From contig PDPI01000022.1 of assembly GCA_002746565.1 (NCBI GenBank), forward strand, positions 1-64,000: 64,000 nt of DNA, written 5' to 3'. Position 1 is the first letter of the stretch. The number at the start of each line of letters is the position of its first letter. The position numbers were made by a program, and so were the translations under genes. Below are positions 10,198 through 19,183 of this stretch, piece after piece. Source of the stretch: Pseudomonadota bacterium. Lineage in GTDB: Bacteria > Campylobacterota > Campylobacteria > Campylobacterales > Campylobacteraceae. Under the pieces are notes generated by a model. The model worked only from the letters and a program-made list of their open reading frames with translations. It searched no databases and was not told the origin of the DNA.

Positions 10198-11589
10198 ATG
10201 AAAAAATTACAAGTAAAATCCCCATTTGATCAAAGCATAGTGGGAGAGGTTGAAATCTCATCAAAAGAACAGGTCCAAAGTGCCATTGATGAGGCCTATG
10301 GGATATTTGTGGATTTTAAAAAAAGACTTCCAAAGTATGAGATTGCAAAAATACTAAGCAAAACTGCCAAACTTATAAGCGAACAAAAAGAAGAGCTAAC
10401 CATCCTTTGTGCAAGTGAGGGCGGAAAACCTTATATGGATAGTAAGGTTGAGATTGAAAGGGCGATAAATGGTATCGAGTTTGCCCTTTCTTACTTAGGT
10501 GCCCTAGAGGGCAAAGAAATCGCCATGGGGCACACCCTAAGTTCAGCCAATCGAATGGCTTATACTTTTAAAGAGCCCATAGGCGTAGTTGCGGCTATTT
10601 CAGCCTTTAACCATCCTTTTAATCTAGCAGTTCATCAAGTTATCCCAGCCATTGCAGTGGGTTGTCCTGTGATCATAAAGCCAGCTAGTTCCACCCCTCT
10701 AAGCGCTTTTAAACTGATTGAGATTTTAGAAAGCGCTGGGCTTCCAAAGGGATACGCAAGGGCTATTATGTGTGATAGGGAAAGTGCAGAACTTTTAGCC
10801 ACAAGCGAAAAAACGGCATTTTTAACTTTCATAGGCTCAAATGATGTTGGCTGGAGCTTAAATAAAAAAGCAAGTGATGGCACGAGAGTTGCACTCGAAC
10901 ACGGCGGAGTTGCTCCTGTTATAGTAGAAAAAGATGCGGATTTTGATGAGCTTTTGCCTGCACTTTTAAAGGGTGGTTTTTATCATGCAGGGCAAGTTTG
11001 CGTTTCTGTTCAAAGGGTTTATGTTCAAGAGGATATAGCCAGAGAAGTTGGACAAAAACTAGCTGATATGGCAAAAAAACTCAAGGTTGGAAATCAGCTA
11101 GATCGCGAAACAGAAGTTGGCCCACTCATCAGCCACAAAGACGTGGATAGGGTTAATGAATGGGTAAAAGACGCCCAAGAAAAAGGCGGACAAATCCTCT
11201 GCGGAGGTAATAAAATCTCAAATTCCCTATACGAGCCAACCGTTATCTTTGATACTAGCGATGAGGCGATAGTTAGCAAAAAAGAAGTTTTTGGACCAGT
11301 TGTTTGTGTGTATCCGTATAAAAACATCGACGAAGCAATCGCAAGGTCAAATAGCCTAAGCGTAAGTTTTCAAGGGGCAGTCTTTACAAAAAACATCGAT
11401 AAAGCCCTAAAAGTAGTTAAGCAAATGAACGCAACTGCCGTCATGGTAAATGACCACACAGCCTTTAGAGTAGATTGGATGCCCTTTGGTGGCGCTAAAA
11501 CTTCAGGCCTTGGACTCGGTGGCATAAACTACTCCATGGATGAAATGTGCAATGAAAAATTGATGGTGATAAAATCGCCGTCTATTTAG
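10198..11589 (+). CDS. NAD(P)-dependent aldehyde dehydrogenase
   Basis: 463 aa; FNHPFNLAVHQVIPAIAVGCPVIIKPASSTPLSA, LEHGGVAPVIV, GQVCVSVQRV catalytic Cys; 16 bp after the ThDP enzyme gene. Confidence 0.92.
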   Translation: MKKLQVKSPFDQSIVGEVEISSKEQVQSAIDEAYGIFVDFKKRLPKYEIAKILSKTAKLISEQKEELTILCASEGGKPYMDSKVEIERAINGIEFALSYLGALEGKEIAMGHTLSSANRMAYTFKEPIGVVAAISAFNHPFNLAVHQVIPAIAVGCPVIIKPASSTPLSAFKLIEILESAGLPKGYARAIMCDRESAELLATSEKTAFLTFIGSNDVGWSLNKKASDGTRVALEHGGVAPVIVEKDADFDELLPALLKGGFYHAGQVCVSVQRVYVQEDIAREVGQKLADMAKKLKVGNQLDRETEVGPLISHKDVDRVNEWVKDAQEKGGQILCGGNKISNSLYEPTVIFDTSDEAIVSKKEVFGPVVCVYPYKNIDEAIARSNSLSVSFQGAVFTKNIDKALKVVKQMNATAVMVNDHTAFRVDWMPFGGAKTSGLGLGGINYSMDEMCNEKLMVIKSPSI

Positions 11590-11623
11590 TTCAGGTTAGC
11601 CTGCGAGAGAGTTTGTGGGCTAA

Positions 11624-11881
11624 TTAATTGTTTAGGTCATTTATATTCACTCTCACTGGTTTTTCGTTACTCTTCAGGACTTCTTCAACCTCTTTGGATA
11701 GATGATAATCGTCTATAATTTCCATCATTTTTTCATACAAGGGGCTTGGAACTAGGTAAGCACTTGGTATATTGTGGTTTAAAATGGCTATGGCTTCATT
11801 TCCTGCCTTATTTAAGAGGCTTGTGGGAGATTTTTTAAGTTCAGTTATGGATGCTGAATGATTTGCCAAAATATTTTGCAT
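11624..11881 (-). CDS. Phd/YefM-family type II antitoxin-like protein (orphan)
   Basis: 85 aa; SITELKKSPTSLLNKAGNEAIAILNHNIPSAYLVPSPLYEKMMEIIDD. Confidence 0.85.
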   Translation of the reverse strand: MQNILANHSASITELKKSPTSLLNKAGNEAIAILNHNIPSAYLVPSPLYEKMMEIIDDYHLSKEVEEVLKSNEKPVRVNINDLNN

Positions 11882-11901
11882 AAATAGTCCTTTATTTAGT
11901 A

Positions 11902-11916
11902 TGATATATTATATCA
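11902..11916. promoter_or_regulatory. Candidate operator palindrome upstream of the antitoxin
   Basis: TGATATATTATATCA (odd-length palindrome) ~20 bp upstream of the antitoxin start. Confidence 0.45.
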
Positions 11917-12006
11917 AATAAAGTCTTTTTTTGTCAATTTGTTTTTATAATATTTTTTTGTTTATAACTAAGGCTTAAAAGGGTACAATTTTACAAAGGA
12001 AATAAA

Positions 12007-12957
12007 ATGTCGCAAAGATTGATACGTTTAATTGAGGTTCCATCTGAATTAGCTGGGGCAAAGATAGGTGCTAGTGGGGGTATTGAGGCTTTGAAAGTTA
12101 CTTGCGATGAGAGTAGTTGCGAGTATTTTAAAAAATATCCGACCATAAGAATCAAGGATGAAAATCACGCCCTAAAAAATCCAAGTCCTTATAAACATGC
12201 CAAATATATAGATCATTTGGAGTTGGTTTTAGAAAGACTTGCCTCATCGGTGCAGGTTTTGAGAAAGGAAAACTTTTTTCCTATCGTCATGGCGGGTGAT
12301 CATTCAACTGCGGCTGGGACTATGGCTGGGTTATTGAATGCCCATGAGGGTGAGCGAATAGGTGTTGTTTGGATAGATGCTCATGCGGATATGCATACTC
12401 CCTATACAACCCCATCTGGAAATATGCACGGAATGCCCCTAGCCATAGCTTTAGGGGAAGACAATCTTACATGCAAAATAAATGATCTAAGCAAGAAGGA
12501 AAAGTTTTATTGGGAGAGGCTAAAATCTTTGAGCCAAACCCATATAAGACCTCAAGATATAGTTTATTGTGCCATTAGGGATTGCGAGGAGGCGGAGATT
12601 GATTTTTTGAAGCAAAATGGTATAAAAAATTATTCTACTGAGCAAATAACCTATGAGGGCGTTATAAATGTGGCAAAATCCATCATGGAAGATTTGAGTG
12701 AATGTGATCATATATATATCTCCTTTGATGTGGATAGTATCGACCCTTTGTATATGCCTGGTACTGGAACCCCTGTGGATATGGGGCTTAGTTTTGAGCA
12801 GGCTTTGTGTTTAAATTTGGAGCTTATCAAAAATAAAAAGGTATGTTGTTGGGAGATGGCTGAGATAAATCCGAGCCTAGATAAGCAAAATATTTCAGGT
12901 AGGTATTCTTTTGAGATTTTAGATAAGGTTACTAGTGCCCTTATAGAGCATTATTAG
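12007..12957 (+). CDS. rocF: Arginase (ureohydrolase family, RocF-like)
   Basis: 316 aa; MAGDHSTAAGTMAG, VVWIDAHADMHTPYTTPSGNMHGMPLA, ISFDVDSIDPLYMPGTGTPV metal-binding motifs. Confidence 0.85.
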   Translation: MSQRLIRLIEVPSELAGAKIGASGGIEALKVTCDESSCEYFKKYPTIRIKDENHALKNPSPYKHAKYIDHLELVLERLASSVQVLRKENFFPIVMAGDHSTAAGTMAGLLNAHEGERIGVVWIDAHADMHTPYTTPSGNMHGMPLAIALGEDNLTCKINDLSKKEKFYWERLKSLSQTHIRPQDIVYCAIRDCEEAEIDFLKQNGIKNYSTEQITYEGVINVAKSIMEDLSECDHIYISFDVDSIDPLYMPGTGTPVDMGLSFEQALCLNLELIKNKKVCCWEMAEINPSLDKQNISGRYSFEILDKVTSALIEHY

Positions 12958-13021
12958 TTCACAAAAAAATCACTTTTATATTTTAAAATTCTTTTAGTAA
13001 TTTTGGAGAAAGGAGTTTGAC

Positions 13022-13561
13022 ATGAAGCTTAGATTTGTAACTATACTTTTTTTGGTTTTTGGCGTTTTAGGTTGTGCAAGGAACTTTTCGACCCAGATCG
13101 AAGATGTTGGAACAAGGTATGTTAGGGTTGATAGACATGTTGAGATCTATGATGATGTTTATGACGATATTCCCTATGATGATTGTTACAATAAAAGAGT
13201 AAGTATTGCTGATGAGGTCCACACTTCAGATCCAGGAGCTGTTATAGTAGGAAGCGTCCTTGGTGGCATACTAGGACATCGTTTAGGTAGAAAAAGCCAC
13301 AGTCGCTTTGACAGAAGGGCATCCGTTGTTGGAGGTGCAGTTGTGGGTGGCATCTTGGGCAATGCCATATCCTCAAAACACACAAGGGTAAATGATGGCT
13401 ACTATGAAACAAGACGCATTTGTAAGACGAGGTATGCAAAAAGAAAAAGAAGAATTTTAGTTGGTTATGACAATATAGGTTACTATAATGGACACGAAAT
13501 AGTCAAATTTTCCAAAAGAATGCTAAGGGAAATTCCCGTTAGATTAAGCATACAATACTAA
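13022..13561 (+). CDS. Lipoprotein with glycine-zipper 2TM domain
   Basis: 179 aa; lipobox LGCARN; GAVIVGSVLGGILGHRLGRKSH...GGAVVGGILGNAI. Confidence 0.8.
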   Translation: MKLRFVTILFLVFGVLGCARNFSTQIEDVGTRYVRVDRHVEIYDDVYDDIPYDDCYNKRVSIADEVHTSDPGAVIVGSVLGGILGHRLGRKSHSRFDRRASVVGGAVVGGILGNAISSKHTRVNDGYYETRRICKTRYAKRKRRILVGYDNIGYYNGHEIVKFSKRMLREIPVRLSIQY

Positions 13562-13563
13562 TA

Positions 13564-13600
13564 TACATGTAAGGGTTTCCCCCTTACATGTAATTTTATT
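13564..13600. terminator. Likely bidirectional terminator between convergent genes
   Basis: TACATGTAAGGG-tttcc-CCCTTACATGTA followed by ATTTTATT; 12-bp stem containing the TTACATGTAA motif. Confidence 0.85.
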
Positions 13601-14804
13601 CGTCTCCCGCACAAATAGCCGTAAATACAACATCGGTTGAGCTATTTAGTGCAGTTTCCAAGGAGTCTTGAACAACTCCTATTATAAAACCAATAGCCAC
13701 AACCTGCATGGCGATGTCATTATTGATGCCAAAAAGTGAGCAAGCAAGGGGAATCAAAAGCAAACTTCCTCCAGCAACCCCACTAGCTCCGCAAGCAGCT
13801 AGGGCTGATACTACGCTAAGCAAAAGTGCCGTTGGGATATCCACAGAAATTCCTAGGGTATGAACAGCAGCTAGAGTTAAAACTGTTATGGTAACAGCAG
13901 CTCCTGCCATATTTATAGTTGCCCCTAGGGGTATTGAGATAGAATAGGTATCTTCGTGCAGTTTTAATTTTTCGCAAAGGGCTAGGTTTACAGGAACATT
14001 TGCAGCCGAACTTCTTGTAAAAAATGCCGTAATTCCACTTTCCTTAACGCATGTAAATATAAGAGGATATGGGTTTTTCCTAGTTTTTACAAAAACAATG
14101 ATCGGATTTACTACAAAACCCACAAAAAGCATAGCTCCAATTAGCACTAAAAGCAGTTTTCCATATCCCATCAAGGCAGTAAAGCCAGTTTTGGCAAAGG
14201 TATCCGTAACTAATCCAAATATCCCAAAAGGAGCAAGACGGATGATAAAGCGAACTATCTTCGTAACACCTAGGGAAACATCTTTAAATACCGCCTTTGT
14301 ATCTTCGCTACTATAATGCATGGCAAAGCCGATTGCTATTGCCCACACTAAAATACCTATAAAATTACCCTTTGCTAGGGCATTTACAGGGTTATCAACC
14401 ATATTAAAAAGTACACCTTTAAGAACTGAAATGACACTAGTTGGAGGTGTTAGGGAGGTTGCGGCTGCTTCTGGCAAAACCAATTCTACGGGAAATAAAA
14501 AACTAGCAACAACAGCTATTAGAGCTGCTGAGAATGTGCCTATTAGATAAAGTACTACGATGGGCTTCATTTTTGTGCTATTTCCTATGGTCTTTGTGGC
14601 TATTGCCGTGGCAACCAAAACAAAAACCAAGATAGGAGCAACAGCTTTCAAAGCTCCCACAAACAAAGCACCAAGTATAGAGATAGCCGGTGCAATCGAC
14701 GGAATCAGCGATGCGACTAAGACACCTGCTATAATGCCTATAATGATCTGAAACACCAGATTCCCATTCATGTACTTAACCCACAAGGAAGGTTTATTTT
14801 CCAT
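13596..14804 (-). CDS. sstT: Serine/threonine:Na+ symporter SstT (dicarboxylate/amino acid:cation symporter family)
   Basis: 402 aa; [62 protein letters not shown]. Confidence 0.92.
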   Translation of the reverse strand: MENKPSLWVKYMNGNLVFQIIIGIIAGVLVASLIPSIAPAISILGALFVGALKAVAPILVFVLVATAIATKTIGNSTKMKPIVVLYLIGTFSAALIAVVASFLFPVELVLPEAAATSLTPPTSVISVLKGVLFNMVDNPVNALAKGNFIGILVWAIAIGFAMHYSSEDTKAVFKDVSLGVTKIVRFIIRLAPFGIFGLVTDTFAKTGFTALMGYGKLLLVLIGAMLFVGFVVNPIIVFVKTRKNPYPLIFTCVKESGITAFFTRSSAANVPVNLALCEKLKLHEDTYSISIPLGATINMAGAAVTITVLTLAAVHTLGISVDIPTALLLSVVSALAACGASGVAGGSLLLIPLACSLFGINNDIAMQVVAIGFIIGVVQDSLETALNSSTDVVFTAICAGDE

Positions 14805-14942
14805 TATCTATCCTTTAAAGTAAATCTTAAAATATTTAAATTGATAATAAACACTATCAATCCTATTTATTTTAACTCGGCGGTTATTTTAGCAAAAATT
14901 AACTTAGATATTTTTTTGTTTTTAAATTTTTCAAGTTTAGAT

Positions 14943-15095
14943 CTAGAAGATATTTACTCTATTTTCTGTGCTAAGAGTTTCGTCAATCCGATTGATCTTA
15001 GGCGACAAATCTATAAGCTTTTGAGTAAACCCCTTTCTAGTCAAACTTTTTTGTTTAATAGTTCTTGTCAATCTTTCATGGATTTTTACAAATTT
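14943..15095 (-). pseudogene. Degraded XRE-type helix-turn-helix regulator remnant
   Basis: Minus-strand frame reads KFVKIHERLTRTIKQKSLTRKGFTQKLIDLSPKINRIDETLSTENRVNIF* then multiple stops; no clear start codon; pattern resembles XRE HTH N-termini. Confidence 0.4.
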
Positions 15096-15202
15096 TTACC
15101 CTTTGAAAAATAATATTAGTATTAAACAATAATAAAATATACTTAAATGATGACTTATGGTTTTTACAGTATAATTAGACAAATAATTTAAAGGAGCTTA
15201 TA

Positions 15203-15646
15203 GTGAATTGCTACAATGTGATTATTTTTAAACTGACTAAAAGTAAGGAAATGGGGTATAAAAATCGAGAAGAATGGGTAGAAAAATATTTTAAAAATAA
15301 TTTGTCCAGTAGAGATAAAAATTTTTTTTGTATTGGCAAGAAATTAAATCAAAATAGATTTAACATGTGTAAAATCGCATATTTTTTATTTGAAGGAGAA
15401 CTTATAGGTCAAGCTAAGTTTACTGGAGAAATACATTTAAACTATAAAAAAGTAGAAAGAAAATATAAAAATGGCTACGAAATAAAAGATGTGACGATAT
15501 TTGAACATCCTATATCCATAAATCTAGAGGATATAGGCAAATCAAATAATATGAGATCATCTTTTATTTATGTAGAACGACCTGTTGACAAAAGGTTTGT
15601 TAAAAACTTGGTTGATAAAGAAATTAATGATATTATGGATTTTTAG
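15203..15646 (+). CDS. Hypothetical protein, possibly PUA/ASCH-like fold; first gene of a two-gene cassette
   Basis: 147 aa; GTG start with AAGGAG RBS; IAYFLFEGELIGQAKFTGEIHL...VTIFEHPISINLEDIG; 30 bp upstream of the helicase gene. Confidence 0.7.
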   Translation: MNCYNVIIFKLTKSKEMGYKNREEWVEKYFKNNLSSRDKNFFCIGKKLNQNRFNMCKIAYFLFEGELIGQAKFTGEIHLNYKKVERKYKNGYEIKDVTIFEHPISINLEDIGKSNNMRSSFIYVERPVDKRFVKNLVDKEINDIMDF

Positions 15647-15676
15647 TGATTAAAAGTTTCAAAAAGGATTTAAAAA

Positions 15677-17968
15677 ATGGGTTTAGATTGCTCTGATGGA
15701 GGTGGAGAAATAAATTTTAAACAAGAGTTGGGAACTGATTTTGATACACATGTATCTAATGAGGATATGCCCATATTTAAGAAAATGAAATTTATTGATA
15801 AGTATTCGCAATATGGATATCTGTCAACAAAAAATATATATTTCACAAAAGCAAGTAGTGCACGGAAAATAAAATATAATGAAGTTTTACATCGAAATAT
15901 AGTCATTCCAACTACTGGAGAGAATAATCAAGGTTATTATAGGATTTATTATTGGTATGATACAGATGCTTATAAATTTTTAACTTTGAATTTGGGTGAT
16001 GGGGGCGGAAGGTTAGGAACTTTGGAGGTTGTTGGAGACTTTAAACCAGTAGAAAATAATTTATTAAATGTTCAGTATAGCTCTATAAACGGAAAAGCAT
16101 TTTTTGCAAATGCAAAAGAAGAGCTTTATGAATTTGAAAGTATTCAGCCAGATATGGCTATTGAAAGAAATTATATAGATATTGAGCATTTTATAGATAT
16201 AAAAGAGGTAATTCCAACGGGTGATCAAGCTAGAGCCATATATGAAAAAGGAAATTATATAATAGATGGCTCTGCTGGTGTTGGCAAATCCACAACTGCT
16301 GTTCAAAAAATCAAAATTTTAACACATCAGCAAAAAATCAGAGAAGAAGATATTGTTATATTGGTAAAAGATATTCAAACATTAGAAATATTTAGAAATT
16401 TACTAAAATCTATAAATGTAAACAATGTTAATATATTAAATTATTATGATTTTGAACGAAAAATTGCAGTAGGTAGCAATTTGCCAAACTATAAAATATT
16501 AATTCAAAGTCAAAAAAGAGCTAATGAGATTTACAGTTTTTTTATGGAATTTCTACAAAGATATTTTCCAAGTAGTATTCTTGTTGACTCAAAAGAATAC
16601 ATTAGGAAAGAAAAAAGTTTATTTGAATTAATTCAACATGATGAAAAAGTACTTAATGTGTTATATGAAGTTAAAAATTTATGGGCTTACTTAAAAGATG
16701 AAAAATATAAATTAGAAAAGGCTAAAAAAGATATAGTATCTCAATATGATAAACTTATGGAAGATAAAAGATATTTTTTGTTAAACAAGCAAAAAAATGA
16801 AAAACTAAGAAATTATTTGCTAGATAATTTTGCATTATTTAGAGAAGATAAAATTCTTGACATCATAATAGATAAATTGGATTTTAAAATAATACAAGAA
16901 TATGTGTTTAAATCATTGGAAGATACAATAAATAAAAGCAAAAAACGGTACATACAAAATGCAATATCAAAAATTGAAAATGATGACACTCTAAATTTTG
17001 CAAACAAAAGTATGCTTGAAAATTTTACAATTCAATGTAGTCAAAATCAAAAAAAGGATATTGGTAAGATAGAGCAAAAATACAATATTAAACAAATTAG
17101 AGAAAATTTGGAAAATTCATTAAATAATGCTAAGCAAATTTTATTTTCATTGCAATGTTTGGAAAAAATTCCAGATATCAATAAGATGGTTTTGCGATAT
17201 TTAAATAAGTTAGAAAATAATAATAAATTAACTGAGTATCACACCATCATTATAGATGAGGCACAAGATTTTACTAAAGAAAGCATTGAATTAATTAGGC
17301 TTTATGCAAAAAATTTAGTACTTACGGGTGACGAATTGCAATCTTTAAATTCATTTGGATTAAAAAAATGGACTAACCTTATGAGTATAAATAGCTATAA
17401 AGAAGATGGTAGACTAAAGGTATTCAGTTTAAAATATAATTTCAGACAAACCTATGAGCTTGCCAGCTTTACTTATAATTATAGACAGCTAGAACTAGGA
17501 AGAGCAATTAGTGATATACAAGGGGAATATTACGAAAATCAAAAAAATTTTAACAAACCATATATGAGGCGTATATTAAATGGTGAAGATTTTATTAAGC
17601 TAGTAAGTGAAAAAGTTTTATATATTAGTAGCAATTTTATTCAAAAATTTCCTTTGGTTATATTTTATGAAAATAGTAATATTTGTGAGTATTATAAGGC
17701 TTTATTTAAAACAGCTACAATTACTTATGGACTGGATGATATGCATCAAAACCAAAGCGTAGATGTTTTGTTGATTTCATGTCATGAAATTTCTGGAAGA
17801 GAGTTTCCGGTAGTTATTGCACCTTTGTTGGATAATTTTAATAGCAACTTAGTATATCTTATGATAACTAGGGCAAGATATGATTTGACACTTATTTTAC
17901 ACGATGAGGTCAAAAAACACAAACATATTGAAAGATTGATTAGCGAGAATATTTTAGGTAGCAAATGA
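15677..17968 (+). CDS. UvrD/PcrA-like superfamily 1 helicase with an unassigned N-terminal region
   Basis: 763 aa; PTGDQARAIYEKGNYIIDGSAGVGKSTT (Q motif + Walker A), TIIIDEAQDFTKE (Walker B), LVLTGDELQSL (III), LKYNFRQTYELA (IV), ISGREFPVVIAPLL (V), VYLMITRARYDLTLIL (VI). Confidence 0.9.
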   Translation: MGLDCSDGGGEINFKQELGTDFDTHVSNEDMPIFKKMKFIDKYSQYGYLSTKNIYFTKASSARKIKYNEVLHRNIVIPTTGENNQGYYRIYYWYDTDAYKFLTLNLGDGGGRLGTLEVVGDFKPVENNLLNVQYSSINGKAFFANAKEELYEFESIQPDMAIERNYIDIEHFIDIKEVIPTGDQARAIYEKGNYIIDGSAGVGKSTTAVQKIKILTHQQKIREEDIVILVKDIQTLEIFRNLLKSINVNNVNILNYYDFERKIAVGSNLPNYKILIQSQKRANEIYSFFMEFLQRYFPSSILVDSKEYIRKEKSLFELIQHDEKVLNVLYEVKNLWAYLKDEKYKLEKAKKDIVSQYDKLMEDKRYFLLNKQKNEKLRNYLLDNFALFREDKILDIIIDKLDFKIIQEYVFKSLEDTINKSKKRYIQNAISKIENDDTLNFANKSMLENFTIQCSQNQKKDIGKIEQKYNIKQIRENLENSLNNAKQILFSLQCLEKIPDINKMVLRYLNKLENNNKLTEYHTIIIDEAQDFTKESIELIRLYAKNLVLTGDELQSLNSFGLKKWTNLMSINSYKEDGRLKVFSLKYNFRQTYELASFTYNYRQLELGRAISDIQGEYYENQKNFNKPYMRRILNGEDFIKLVSEKVLYISSNFIQKFPLVIFYENSNICEYYKALFKTATITYGLDDMHQNQSVDVLLISCHEISGREFPVVIAPLLDNFNSNLVYLMITRARYDLTLILHDEVKKHKHIERLISENILGSK

Positions 17969-18003
17969 TAGTATTTTAAAAAGTTACAATATAGAAAAAC
18001 AAT

Positions 18004-18770
18004 AGGAGCACACCATAAAATACCAACCAAAAACAAAAGAAGAGCTTAGGGTTTTAGTTAGAGACAATAGTATTGGTTTAGGCGAAATAGATACTTCAAA
18101 TATAATTGATATGTCAGATTTGTTTTATGAAACAGATATAAATTACAAGGATAGAACAAACTTTGATGATATTGAAAAATAGGATTTTTAAATGTTACAA
18201 ATATGCAAAATATGTCTCGCTCAAATGAAAATTTCAATCATGATGTTAGCCATTGGAACATCTCAAAAGTAGAAGATATGAAGCCATGTTTAGGCGGTGC
18301 AAAAAATTTGATCAAGATTTAAGTTTGTGGGCTATTTCAGATGCAAAAAGAGTTGAAAATATGTTTGAGCATTGTAAGATTTCAAAACGCCATCAGTCTA
18401 AAAATAATAAATTAAGCAAAAAAGAAGCACTCGAAAAAGCTTTTGAGAAAAAGCGACATGAAATTCGGCGAATTTATACTCCAGCAATCAAAAAAGACTT
18501 ACGTCAGATGATAAATGATGGTATTAGTTTTGAAAATATTGATACTTCAAACATTAGAGATATGAGTAAATTGTTCCATAGAAGTCAAATAAAAGAAGTC
18601 AAATAAATGAATTTGTGAGGTATAGAGACTTGGAATGTGTTAAATGTGGAAAATATGAGCAAAATATTTGAAACCGCTGTTAGCTTTGAAGGTAATGGCT
18701 TTAAAATTGAAATATCAAAAATGTAGTAAATATGAACTAAATTTCAAGATTTGGTGGTTTTGAAATCCAC
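18004..18770 (+). pseudogene. Eroded BspA-like / DUF285-type repeat surface protein fragments
   Basis: AGGAG then ATA AAA TAC: IKYQPKTKEELRVLVRDNSIGLGEIDTSNIIDMSDLFYE..., then other frames NFNHDVSHWNISKVEDM, FDQDLSLWAISDAKRVENMFEHCKIS, FENIDTSNIRDMSKLFHRSQ, IETWNVLNVENMSKIFETAVSFEG; interrupted by frameshifts/stops. The track ORF 18253..18606 is part of it. Confidence 0.75.
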
Positions 18771-18869
18771 GGCTAGATGAAGGAGATAAAAAGTTTTAAG
18801 ATGGTCAAAAATTAGTCATTCTCTCCTAATTATTGGTTAAATTACATAGACGAACTATAAAAATAAAAG

Positions 18870-18906
18870 TTGACTTTTTTACGTAATTACAATATAATTA
18901 CGTAAA
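18870..18906 (+). promoter_or_regulatory. Sigma70-type promoter with overlapping 12-bp inverted-repeat operator of mazEF
   Basis: TTGACT-17 bp-TATAAT; TTTACGTAATTA-caata-TAATTACGTAAA (18878-18906) spans the -10. Confidence 0.8.
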
Positions 18907-18922
18907 CTCAAGGGGTTACAAT

Positions 18923-19183
18923 ATGACATCTTTAATAAAAATAGGCAATTCGCAGGGCATAAGACTTCCAAAAACTATTATTCAACAAGCCCGTCTTGAA
19001 AATAAAGATTTAGAATTTAAAATCGTTGATGAAGGTTTGCTTATAAAACCAGTGATAAGCAGGGCAAGAAAAAATTGGGATAAAAATATAAGCTTAATAT
19101 TATCCTCCTGCAAAAATAAAGAAGATGATGGCTTGATAAATGAATTTCTTAATGATAGCGATTTGGAGGATTTTGAGTGGTAG
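18923..19183 (+). CDS. AbrB/MazE-family antitoxin
   Basis: 86 aa; TSLIKIGNSQGIRLPKTIIQQARLENKDLEFKIVDEGLLIKP (SpoVT/AbrB fold). Confidence 0.92.
   Translation: MTSLIKIGNSQGIRLPKTIIQQARLENKDLEFKIVDEGLLIKPVISRARKNWDKNISLILSSCKNKEDDGLINEFLNDSDLEDFEW

Noticed and set aside
14841-15113. 90-aa plus-strand ORF
   Set aside because: Low-complexity translation with no family resemblance; the opposite strand carries a more convincing XRE HTH remnant.
18253-18606. 117-aa ORF as an independent gene
   Set aside because: It is one frame of the eroded DUF285 repeat region; flanking frames contain continuing repeat fragments.
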